This document shows, piece after piece, positions 40,890 through 50,558 of a stretch of DNA of 64,000 nucleotides. Both the position numbers and the translations under genes were made by a program. Position 1 is the stretch's first letter. Each line of letters begins with the position of its first letter. Source of the stretch: Bolinopsis microptera (lineage: Eukaryota > Ctenophora > Tentaculata > Lobata > Bolinopsidae); NCBI RefSeq assembly GCF_026151205.1, contig NC_087076.1, positions 11,260,902-11,324,901 of the forward strand, written 5' to 3'. The notes beneath the pieces are model-generated. The model did not search any database and had not been told where the DNA came from. It saw only the letters and a program-made list of their open reading frames with translations.

Positions 40890-41849
40890 GGAGCAATAAT
40901 TTCATTACTATTTGCTATACTCAATACTAGTGCTATACTCAATACTAGTGACATAGCTATCAAAAATAGCGATGTTTATAATATACAAGTATATGATTTT
41001 ACTACTCTTTATACCAGATTAGACTTGATTGAAGTAGAGAATATGATTAATGAAGTTGTTGATTTAATATTTTCAGACCGTAATAGATATATTTGTATTT
41101 CTAAAAGAGACAGTAATACATGTTTCTTTTCCAATAAAACCTATAATTCTCATGCCTGCTTTAGTCAAGATGACCTAAAAGAGGCTGTTAAATTTATTAT
41201 TTATAACACTTATGTCGTCTTCGGTGGGATTGTATTCATACAAACCAAGGGTATTCCTATGGGTGGAAATTCAAGTTCCCCTATAGCTGATCTCACTGTT
41301 GGCAAAAAGGAATTTAATTATATGAAACGTTTACTTCAGGAAAAGATAATGGGATTAGCAAAGATATTATCCAATAATAAACGATATGTTGACGATTTAT
41401 CTATTATTAACTACCTTTACTTTCATAAATTGATTAAAGATATTTATCCTAATTCATTGGAGATGGAGCGAGCTGGTTCCAATAATAAAATCATTAACTA
41501 CCTTGATTTAAATATTAATATTTCCACAGAAGGACTAGAAATATCAGTGTATAACAAAACTGATGATTTTAATTTTCATGTTGTATCCCTTACATTTCCT
41601 CACAGTAACATCCCAACCGAGGTTGGCTACAACGTTTTTTCAAGTCAAGTTCTTAGATATGGTAATGTTTGCACTAGATTGGATATCTTTACCTCCCATC
41701 TTCACAAAATATTCAAAATTCTAATTGATAGAGGATATAGCCGTGATAGACTGATTAAAGGCATTAAACGTTGTCTGAGGAAATATGATAACGTTTTCAG
41801 GAAGTTCGGTATTCTAGATGACCGTAACATTATTAAAGAACTCCCCTGA
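40890..41849 (+). CDS. Penelope-like reverse transcriptase fragment
   Basis: A frame open from 40890 to a stop at 41847-41849 (about 319 codons). The RT part starts with V-Y-D-F-T-T-L-Y-T-R-L-D, which corresponds to the F-D-x-x-x-L-Y-T-N-I-P motif A of Penelope-like elements. Q-T-K-G-I-P-M-G-G-N-S-S-S-P-I-A-D-L and the catalytic R-Y-V-D-D-L follow, then N-Y-L-D-L-N-I and V-S-L-T-F-P-H-S-N-I-P. The finger region before motif A and any GIY-YIG endonuclease are absent, so it is a truncated copy. No confirmed ATG; the TTG at 41025 is not a convincing start. It lies inside the hAT element and its own ends are unclear. Confidence 0.68.
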   Translation, partial: GAIISLLFAILNTSAILNTSDIAIKNSDVYNIQVYDFTTLYTRLDLIEVENMINEVVDLIFSDRNRYICISKRDSNTCFFSNKTYNSHACFSQDDLKEAVKFIIYNTYVVFGGIVFIQTKGIPMGGNSSSPIADLTVGKKEFNYMKRLLQEKIMGLAKILSNNKRYVDDLSIINYLYFHKLIKDIYPNSLEMERAGSNNKIINYLDLNINISTEGLEISVYNKTDDFNFHVVSLTFPHSNIPTEVGYNVFSSQVLRYGNVCTRLDIFTSHLHKIFKILIDRGYSRDRLIKGIKRCLRKYDNVFRKFGILDDRNIIKELP

Positions 41850-42604
41850 TATCTTTTGATTTATTGAAACACGGGTACTAACTCTGCTAAACTGAACAAA
41901 TTCTGAAACTTAGGTGAATAAGTGTACAACGTGCTAAACCGAAGTTCAGACTGACCAGTGAAAATGGGCGAGCGTACCAAGTGTCATTTTAATTAGAAGT
42001 TTTAGTCAGTGATTTATTATTGAAGCTTGTAATTACAATATCTAATACTCCTATAAATACTTTAATTAATTGTTTGTCCCGTTATTCTTTTTCCTTCCTC
42101 TTTTCCTTGTCATCCCCTTTAGTTTTAAGATTCTTGCTATAAATGGCTACAGCTAACACTATTAATGCTAAGTACCAAACAACAAGTGGGAGGTGGATCG
42201 TTGGTACCATTAAATCGATTTAACACCGCAATTCCAGTCGCAAGCCTGGGACCACTACTAGCATAGTCACAACATCTACAAAGCTGCCATATAGCCTGAC
42301 TGACAATTTTCTCGACTGACTGACAATGTTTCTTCTTTTTCCCCATTTAGAATACAAAGATTAGTACATTTTAGCTTATGATTAATATTATATTTTTACC
42401 TATAGTTTACCTAGATTATGTTTATTCATTATTGTTTATTTACTGTCTAATTCCGACAACATGGTTTTATCTCATTGTATCCATCTAAAGTTAAAAACTT
42501 TATCAAAATATTGACTAACGTTCACTAACGTTCACAAACGTTTACTACAAAATTATTGGAACGTACGTTCAGTACGACTAAGTTCAGCGTTCACTACAAC
42601 TAAG

Positions 42605-43288
42605 GTTTGAAGTCATATCTCCATTTTGGCACATAGAAATTCTCCCAAACTCTTACACATTATCTGTCATATAGCCATCTAACTATCTGGAAAGTTTGAA
42701 GAAAATCTGTCATTCAGATCTTGTGAAAATCAAAAATATATTCTAAGTTATTCACTAAAACACTCGATTTTCGACCTTTTTATTTGGAACAGATTTGTCG
42801 AAAGTCCTGATCTGTTTTGCAGACACTTTCGCGCTTGTGCAGTAGCGCGCGACAGCCATTTGGCGTAAACCCATTGTTAGATGGGCCAAAATTTGCAAAT
42901 GTGCTTCAGAACTAGCATTGTCTGACTATAAAAGACCACTTAAATTGCACTTTTTGAATAAAAAGTATATCCTGTTAACATTTCTGAAACTCTATCTAAT
43001 TTGCAACGTACGTTCACCACAGAAGTGTTGTGCGCAAAGATAATTTGAGCCGAATCCAGATAGCACGAACAGGTGTTCGTGAAAAACTTATGATATGATG
43101 GTTACCAGATCATATGACTGCCTAATAACTTGCTTAGGATGATGTGAACCCCTCGACAGCTTGACACAGAATCAAGTAGGGTTCACATTATCGCAAGCAC
43201 TGTACTCCTCCTGGACTGGACCATTCTCTTATCTCTAGGGGGGCCGTGGGTCCATTAATTTCGTCTAGACGGGAGAGTACCATGTCAG
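42605..43288. other. Repeat flank between two DNA transposons
   Basis: Continues the dispersed block split by the hAT element to about 42730. A GCAGTAGCGCGCGAC motif follows at 42839-42853. From about 43060 the sequence resembles parts of 45890-46145 and, in reverse, 47655-47705. Confidence 0.6.
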
Positions 43289-44086
43289 CAGTGGTCGACC
43301 GGGATCGAAATTCAGTCCCGGCCGGGACCGGGCCGGGATGACATTCATCCCGGCCGGGACCGGGATTTTTCCAATATTTCTCAATCTCAGTTAAAATGAA
43401 ACAATGTTATATGTTAAATAAAATCTTCCAGAACAAACTGAGGTATGTCAAGTTAAAATTGACAGTAAGTAGTAGTAACTACTCTATCTCTCTCTAATCT
43501 CTATCTCTCTCTAATCTCTATCTCTCTATCTTTCTCTATCTCTCTCTTTATCTCTGAGATAGAGAGCGCGAGCGCTCTCATTGGTGGATCGACCTAGCGT
43601 GTCACAAATTATTATTTGATATATTTCATCAGATGAAGAAGCTGATGAGGGCGAGGCCCCTGACTCTAGAGTATTTCTAAGTTTGTTCGGACTTCAGCTT
43701 TCTTCTAACATTTTGTAATTTGTTACTCATGAAGTGAACAGTTGAACATATGATTAATTTTGAACATTAGTAAATTTTGTTTGACTTGAAATTTGACAAC
43801 TACCATCGATCAAAATTCATAGAATTTTGATCATGTAACATAAACATTTCACATAAGACTTGAAAGTTGAATTTTCAATAAACTTTTGGCGACGAGAAAG
43901 TGAAATGATCTAACTATTAAGAAGCACTGTGGAGCACTGTTGTAGTAAAACTATTCGGAAAATGTTCACAGGTTCGTGAACTTTGGGCTCAAATATACGC
44001 TAAAAAACAGACTTTATTTTGGAAAAATCCCGGCTAAAAACAAAATCCCGACCGGGACAAAATCGCCAAATCCCGGCCGGGATCTG
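43289..44086. mobile_element. 798-bp non-autonomous hAT-like element with 8-bp TSD
   Basis: Flanked by CATGTCAG at 43281-43288 and 44087-44094. The termini CAGTGGTCGACCGGGAT and (reverse) CAGATCCCGGCCGGGAT share an imperfect inverted repeat dense in CCGGCCGGGA. A paralogous copy of the target at 46125-46142 reads through without an insert. It contains a CTCTATCTCT microsatellite at 43484-43555 and no usable ORF. Confidence 0.85.
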
Positions 44087-44094
44087 CATGTCAG

Positions 44095-45065
44095 TAATTG
44101 GAATAGTTGTTGTTGTTGTTGTTGATGGCAACTGATAATACTCCACCAAAAACGAACGACTTCTATACCATATTTAAATCTTAATTATTTATTTCATTGA
44201 GCAATATAATATGTAGAATACCCCCTCTTTTGCTATTGAATCAGATAATTTATTTATTAGAAGATTGGGGAGACCTAGAATGAACTTTTTATCTGTTTTA
44301 AGAAGTGATTTAAGTAGTAGAAATTAGCACATAGATAACTTGCATGAATTAAACGAAATCAAAGATATAGCTGCATGCAACAGATGTTGAGAAAATTTTT
44401 TTCAAGGGTACAGTTTACCGCATGAAAGTATTTTTATGAATCATTATTGACGGTAAGATCCTGTTTTATAATAATAATTATTATATGCTACGCTACAATC
44501 AGTGCTATTCGTAACTAATTATATCCGAGAGACCACATTTGAATCGTTATCAATAGTTTGATCCAGCAATTTACTATGCTACAATTAATGGCAAATTATT
44601 CTAGCAATAACTAATTGCAAGATACCATATAATACATATTACCATTGAATTTCATAACATTTCATGATTGATATGCTCCCATATGGGGAAAATGGGCGAT
44701 TAGGTTTGGCCCCTATACTATGCGGCCACTATTAATACGGCCTCTATACGGCCTCTATAGTCTATATGGCCACTGTACGGGCACTTAAAAGATATTTTAC
44801 ATGAAACCAGCTACTAACCGGCACTTAATAAGTGGTCACTAGCTGACTACTAACCGGCTACTAGCCGGCTAGTGACCAAAAAGTGGCTACTAGGCGGTCA
44901 CTAGCCCGCTATTAGCTTGTCTCTAAAGCAGACCTACTTTCTCGAGGTCCCAAACCGGCTTCTAGCAGGCTACTAGCCGGCACTTGAAAAGTGGTCACTA
45001 GACGGCTACTAACCGGCTGCTAATCGGCTAGTAGCCACAAAGCGGCTACTAATCGGCCACTACTA
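44095..45065. other. Repeat debris and a GGC-CTA low-complexity patch
   Basis: 44480-44665 matches 46140-46215 and, further on, 47608-47665. 44700-45060 is dominated by irregular repeats of CGGCTACTA, CACTAG and CGGCCTCTA. No gene seen. Confidence 0.6.
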
Positions 45066-45761
45066 GCTATTTTCCAATTAGTTGCAGTCAAATAGTCACA
45101 GCAGGTCACAATTTAACTTTAATTCTTTCTTACAGCAGGCAACTAGACAAGGTTCTGAGAATATTCCGGTAGACACGTCTTCCGCCCCGAGGAACAAATT
45201 TGGCTTCGGTAGACTTTCTGAATATGGGGCAGTTTTGCTCAATTGACCACGCCCTTTTTGACGCTTTCGTGATTTCTAACCCCACATATCTCCACTTTTG
45301 ATTGGAGAAAGGATATCAACTTGGGTATGAAAATGATCAGAATCATCACATTGAGTGGGGTAGAGCATAGTTTTAAAGTCTACAGACTTCAGGTTGTTGA
45401 GTAATTAGGTCAAAACCTATTTTTACGCTCTCGCGAGCCAAAATTTATGTACTTATTACAAGATATCTCAGCTTCTGATGGGAGCTAAGGGCTCATCTTG
45501 GGCATAAAAATGGTCAGCATCATCACATTAAGTGGGGTAGAGCATAGTTTTAAAGTCTACAGACTTCAGGTTGTTGAGTTCTTAGGTCAAAACCTATTTG
45601 TACGCTCTCGCGAGTCGAAATTTATGTACTTATTACCTCGGGGCGGAAGACGTTTCTACCGGAATATTCTCAGATCCTTGTTAAGTTGCCTGCTGTAAGA
45701 AAGAATCAAAGTTAAATTGTGACCTGCTGTACTATTTGGCTGCAACTAATCGGAAAATAGC
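45066..45761. mobile_element. Foldback-type element with ~130-bp inverted ends
   Basis: The left arm about 45066-45195 (GCTATTTTCC ... TTCCGCCCCGAGG) is the reverse complement of about 45634-45761. The interior holds a tandem duplication of about 170 bp (about 45315-45480 and 45490-45650) with CATAGTTTTAAAGTCTACAG in both copies. The 66-codon frame at 45498-45698 comes from this repeat. No target duplication was found. Confidence 0.75.
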
Positions 45762-45808
45762 AAGACACAACTTTTGCGAACATTGAAATTAATTAAGTAT
45801 GAACATGT

Positions 45809-47843
45809 GGCAGTATCTAGATAGCCCGACCCCTGTCCGCGGACAACTGTCCACGAACAACTGTATACCAGATCATATTACTGCATAATAACAGTATCCC
45901 CTGAATCAAGCAGGGTTCACATCATCGCACGCGAATTTCAATCAGCGGTGGTGTCAAGGCTTATGAAACGATTAAGCAACCTTACGAGCAGGGAACCAGG
46001 GACATAGATGCGTTACACCCAGGACAGGACATGGAGCTCTTTAGGAGGTTTTTCTGGAATAGGAAGTCTCGAGCATTCTCTAAGGAGGCCGTGGGTCCAT
46101 TAATTTCGTCCATTAGACAGAAGAGTACCATGTCAGGAATATACTACGCTACAATCAATATTATTCGTAACTCATTATATCCGAGGGACCACATTTGAAT
46201 CGTAATCAATAGTTTGATTATGCTAGTTTGTTTGTTTGTTTGGGGACCAGCTTTTGGTACACTGGTTAATGTTTACTATAATATTGAAATATTACATTAG
46301 AATTAGATAAATAAATAGAAAGATAGAACATACCACTATATCCAAAAATTGAAACACTGTACCGTAGCACACAACACAAAAAGTTAAACTACTGGCAAAG
46401 TGTCCTCAGAAAAATAAAAACCCTAAATATACCTAGCCTTGGTGAGACCTGCTTCGCGATTGCTATTCAGCGATGTGTGCTCCACAAGTCATCACATACC
46501 TGAGTTACAATCACGATTGCAGTTTATTAACTCACAATTAAAAGTTCCTCGTTATTAGCCGTAATCAACAAATACACGCAACAGCCATAAATAAGAGCCA
46601 TACACACATTTAAATCAAAGTAATTATGTAGATATCAAAAACACCGAATGTTACACCTTAACCTTATCTACACTGAAAATCTTGCCGTCTCTAATATAAT
46701 GATACTTTGTTGGCTCATCAGTGATCATTTCCTTTACTTTGACAACAAGTTTCTGATGAGCTGCTCTCTCCTCCTTGCTTCTGTCAGGTGTGATGTACCA
46801 TGTGTGGTACGCTGTACATTTAGATTTCTTCAGATTTCTTGCTCGAGCAAGAACCATTTTTACTGATTCCGCGCAAGCCAATGTCACTTTTATTGGTCTC
46901 GGTTTACCACTGCTGGAAGTTGTTTTAGTCCCGATAGAATTTGCTGCCACAACTTTAGGATCACACCCTGAGGATTCCCAAATCAATTCGATCACTTCTT
47001 CTGCCACTAAGTGTGGATCAGGGGAATAATTCTCCGGTACACCGTAGATAATGAAATTCTTACTACGGATGTCGTCTTCAACTACGGTTTTCACAGCTGT
47101 TTTTATACTGTTGATCGACGGAGTACTTGTAGTTGTCTCGCAGTTCTTCTTCACGATATCGCTCCACGCTGTCTTCATCTCGGTATGAACAGTTGTTTTA
47201 AAAGAGTCGAGTTGCTCCTGTTGCTGTTTAATCTGGTCTTTCTGATAGTTCAGCTGATCCGATTTAAGTTTGTCTATCGTACTGGCTGCACATTTACAAA
47301 GTTCAAGATTACTAGTCATTAGCTTAGAAAGATTTTCAACTGCAGTAGCCAAGGGATCTTTATTTACAACCATTAATCTCGAATGATTCAGTTCTGTAAC
47401 GCTTTGTGCTTTTGACATCTTCAAAATCTCATTCATCGCTGACGATAGCTCCTTTTCAAATCTGTTCAGATGTTCGACGGAAAAATCCATTTTACAAAAG
47501 CCAAGGCGTACAGCACAACGTGTCGGTGTAACAGCAAGTTGAGATAACACTACCGATAAGAGAGCAATTAAAATGTTGCAAAAGCTAGAATAAAAGATTG
47601 TAACTGAGTCGTAACTAATTGCATCCAAGATACCATACATACCATTCAATTTCATAACATTTGCGGTCATATGATCTGGTAACCAATCAACTATTCACAA
47701 ACACCTGTTGCTTGATTCAGGGGATACTGTTATTATGCAGTTATAACATGATCTGGTAGACAGGTGTTCGTGGACAGTTGTTCGTGGACAGTTGTCCGTG
47801 GACAGTTGTCCGCGGACAGGGGTCGGGCTATCTAGATACTGCC
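45809..47843 (-). mobile_element. 2.0-kb TIR element with 8-bp TSD, carrying a LINE ORF1-like gene
   Basis: The ends GGCAGTATCTAGATAGCCCG and its reverse complement lie between direct repeats GAACATGT (45801-45808 and 47844-47851; the duplication could be read as up to 10 bp). The inverted ends extend about 105-130 bp and contain repeated ACTGTCC(A/G)(C/T)G(A/G)AC motifs, three in tandem at the right end. The long ORF inside is LINE-like, so the cargo may be a LINE fragment captured in a DNA element. Confidence 0.78.
46651..47490 (-). CDS. LINE ORF1-like RNA-binding protein (coiled coil and RRM-like)
   Basis: 279 codons from ATG at 47490 (M-D-F-S-V-E-H-L). The frame extends upstream to 47670, but the part before this Met looks non-native. 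Residues about 40-125 are heptad-rich and Gln/Lys-rich, probably a coiled coil. From about 145, S-K-N-F-I-I-Y-G-V-P-E-N, then K-P-R-P-I-K-V-T-L and D-R-S-K-E-E-R-A-A-H-Q-K-L match the RRM-like ORF1 pattern of CR1/L1-type LINEs (N-x-x-I-x-G-V-P-E ... R-P-x-x-V ... D-x-T-x-x-E-R). The expected role is binding LINE RNA. The frame is intact, unlike its relative at 39315-39845, and no RT follows nearby. Confidence 0.75.
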   Translation of the reverse strand: MDFSVEHLNRFEKELSSAMNEILKMSKAQSVTELNHSRLMVVNKDPLATAVENLSKLMTSNLELCKCAASTIDKLKSDQLNYQKDQIKQQQEQLDSFKTTVHTEMKTAWSDIVKKNCETTTSTPSINSIKTAVKTVVEDDIRSKNFIIYGVPENYSPDPHLVAEEVIELIWESSGCDPKVVAANSIGTKTTSSSGKPRPIKVTLACAESVKMVLARARNLKKSKCTAYHTWYITPDRSKEERAAHQKLVVKVKEMITDEPTKYHYIRDGKIFSVDKVKV

Positions 47844-48240
47844 GAACATGTGGGGGTGGTCTGGTTTGAGCTTCTGAATGCGAGAAACGTTCCTGGGATG
47901 TCTCGACTTCTAGAGCTAAAGTCGGAGTATTTACTTGTCAACTTACATGTCGTACTTTTAAAAAAAAAATTAAAGTGATTCATTGGAAAATTAATTTATT
48001 CAACTCGCACAACGTATTGAGCAACTTTTTGAAATGGTTAATCTCATTATGATAAGGGACCATTGTACCAAACCAGATTAGGATTATTTAAACTACTAAG
48101 GAATCGGCATGTCAAAAAGTAAAAGCTATTTGTGATTCCAGTATTACTATTACCAGTAATTACAGCTATAATTTAACCTCAACCTTTGCACGTAACATCT
48201 CGGATTTTGTTCCGTATTTTAACTTCTTCGTCTCCAGCAG

Positions 48241-48254
48241 CCCCCCCCCCCCCC
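48241..48254. repeat. Poly-C run (14 bases)
   Basis: A short homopolymer just left of the Mutator-like element. Confidence 0.9.
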
Positions 48255-48382
48255 ACATTACCCGTGAGCTTGTGAAATACGAATATGATCCGTATTTTTT
48301 TTCAGTATAGTAACTGTATATGGTATAGTAACTGTATTACAGGATTAATGCTTTATTTCATGCCATGAATTTAGTAGCTAAT

Positions 48383-50549
48383 GATCTATCCGACAGCCGA
48401 ATTAGCGGTTTCGGACAGAAGTAATTTTTGGCGACATCTGTCCGACTTTCGGATCACAATTGTAATTTCGGATCACATTCGTATTTCACAAGCTCACGGG
48501 TAATCTCGTGACGTTGCTCCCACGGCTGCCAGACCTTGGGTCAGAAGTGATATGACTACCATATACGTCATCAAGTAAGTAACATGCAAGCTTGAAGCTT
48601 GTCTCGTATAATTAGTGATTTGATCCATGGATTGAATATAATTGAGCTGGAAATGGGCTAGATCTGGGGTAGAGTTCATATGACAACTCTGTACATAGAA
48701 GCTATAAATTAAGAAGTGAACATGTTTTAAATTGAGACAATGTATTGGTTGGTTATAAAATGTTATTAAAATGTTAAATCAATTAATGATATAATACTTC
48801 AGAATACAACAAATTACTCAATATAATTACCAAAGTATTTCGCAACAGCGAACAATTACTCAATCTTTGTTGGGTATGCCGTGTAGAAGAAAGGTTGTAC
48901 AGAATACTGCTGGAAATCCTCTTCTTTTTGGAAGGAGTCTTTCCAACAGCAAGCCGATCCAGATGATAATCTGTAACAACCTGTTGTTCCTTAATAGCAC
49001 GAAAATATTCTGGAACAGAGGGCTTTGGGCGATTCACTCGGGTTTTGAAACCTCTTTGAAACCTCTTTGAAACCTCTCCGAGGGAGCTCTGGATCCTGAA
49101 TAATACTGGCGAAATGATTCCAGAACACCCACATATCCTCTGGATATGTATGGTGTAACTTTGGGGAAATATCTTCTCTCATCTCTGTCAGTCTTCCCAT
49201 CAAAGAGGATAAATTGTTCGTCTCTTCTTGTAGATGTGCAGCTGGGAGGAAGAGCGAATTCAAGAGAAGTCTTCGACTCGGTATGTTGGGCAGATCCGGA
49301 GGCAGAAGCTCTGGCTAGTTGGACGACTTTTCCTAGGGATTCCATATTAGATAGCGTCTGGTTTACTTCTGTTGAAGCATCAGCAAGGACTTTTGATATC
49401 AGGTTCTGAGTCGCCGACAGGGGTTGTTCTGCAGCCTTCCTCTTGAGCGTTGTAAGGAGTTCGAGTCTCAGTGGGGTAGCCGAATCTGGTTTACGTCCAA
49501 TGGAAAGAGTGTTGTCTGTGAGAGCGAGGTAACAGTGGCAGGGACATTTAAGAGTTTTGTTCTTCTGGCAACGCCAAGCAGAGGAGAGGACGCTGTCATC
49601 AGATTTCTTCCTGGTGTAGATATATCTGTCAGAATCAAGCACTTGTTGACATCCTTGATCCTCTGAAACCATTTAGGAACTTGGAGAAGGTAGGCATGAC
49701 TGTTGATAGAATGCGACCTTCTATCTTCCAGTATATATACCTAAGAACACTTGATCGGCTCACTCCCCTTACATGCCTTTGGCAAGTACGTCTCACATCC
49801 CTTGATACGAGAACCCCCCCTTAAGCAAGAGCTCCCGTCCCTTATGTGGTCTACGAGTCGAGCAGTCAGATCATGTTTACTTCTTAATGTACAGCTATGA
49901 TTTACAGAATTGACATGTGAACTCTACCCCAGATCTAGCCCATTTCTGTGTCAATTATATTCAATCCATGAATCACATCACTAATTATACGTCACTAATT
50001 AGTGATGTGATCTGACCCCTCTTGGGGGCCGGATCAGTTTTCTGACCCAAGGTCTCCCAGTGGCTCCCACTGTCCTAATCCTGATTTGATCCATTGAGAT
50101 CCGATCCATCGATACGTGATTGACTATTTGAGGACAGGATCGTGCTAGCCGTACACTAACAAGCTGTAACAGGCTGTCGATCACATCACAGCCTACAGTG
50201 CATATAAGAGAGCGGTATGGGAATCAGTTATCGCAATCCAAAAACGCAACCAATCTTCAGTTTACCCCTCGACGCAAGCAAGGCTCGAAGGACCATGTCC
50301 TGAACTGATTTATATATAACATTCGTCCAATATATCGACATCAAATGAAAATAAACTATGGTAGAGTTCAGCTCAGATCATATATCAAATTGGAAATGTT
50401 ACGTATACAAAGTAGCTAGTAACAGTTCAGATCATGTCTCTAATTGGAAATGTGTCGTATTGAAATTATATCACAATTCCGGACATATGTCTTTTTTTCT
50501 GATAACTTGAGTCGGACAAGAGTCGCTGTCGGACAGATGTCGTGTTACC
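48383..50549 (-). mobile_element. Mutator-like element 1 with 9-bp TSD and a FLYWCH-type ORF
   Basis: GTAGCTAAT flanks the element at 48374-48382 and 50550-50558, the 9-bp duplication expected of Mutator-like elements. The right end reads, inward, GGTAACACGACATCTGTCCG and matches the ends of the two related elements. The left end is diverged but keeps TCCGACAG and GACATCTGTCCGA. The ORF block is bracketed by a further internal inverted repeat (about 48530-48682 against 49917-50060). Confidence 0.85.
49034..49672 (-). CDS. FLYWCH-like zinc-finger protein of a Mutator-like element (partial)
   Basis: 212 codons from ATG at 49672. Residues about 14-65 resemble a FLYWCH finger: R-Y-I-Y-T-R-K-K-S, W-R-C and K-C-P-C. 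The final His-x-His pair of FLYWCH domains is not evident, the sequence there reading R-K-P-D-S-A-T, so zinc binding may be lost. A helical mid-region follows (A-T-Q-N-L-I-S-K-V-L-A-D-A). Near residue 157, Q-F-I-L-F-D-G-K-T resembles the start of the region ahead of the MULE transposase core. No DDE catalytic domain follows, so the element is non-autonomous. Confidence 0.6.
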   Translation of the reverse strand: MVSEDQGCQQVLDSDRYIYTRKKSDDSVLSSAWRCQKNKTLKCPCHCYLALTDNTLSIGRKPDSATPLRLELLTTLKRKAAEQPLSATQNLISKVLADASTEVNQTLSNMESLGKVVQLARASASGSAQHTESKTSLEFALPPSCTSTRRDEQFILFDGKTDRDERRYFPKVTPYISRGYVGVLESFRQYYSGSRAPSERFQRGFKEVSKPE

Positions 50550-50558
50550 GTAGCTAAT

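Larger units (their letters stand above)
40199..42604 (+). mobile_element. hAT-type element with 17-bp TIRs and 8-bp TSD, carrying a nested RT
   Basis: The ends CTTAGTTGTAGTGAACG (40199-40215) and its exact reverse complement (42588-42604) are flanked by GTTTGAAG at 40191-40198 and 42605-42612, an 8-bp duplication typical of hAT elements. Subterminal GAACGTTCAC motifs repeat in both ends. Inside is a hAT transposase C-terminal remnant on the + strand, then a Penelope-like reverse transcriptase. The transposase N-terminal part is missing. Confidence 0.9.

Noticed and set aside
47491-47670. N-terminal 60-codon extension of the ORF1-like frame
   Set aside because: Its sequence matches a repeated non-coding block at 44585-44665, so it looks like LINE 5' flanking sequence instead of protein.
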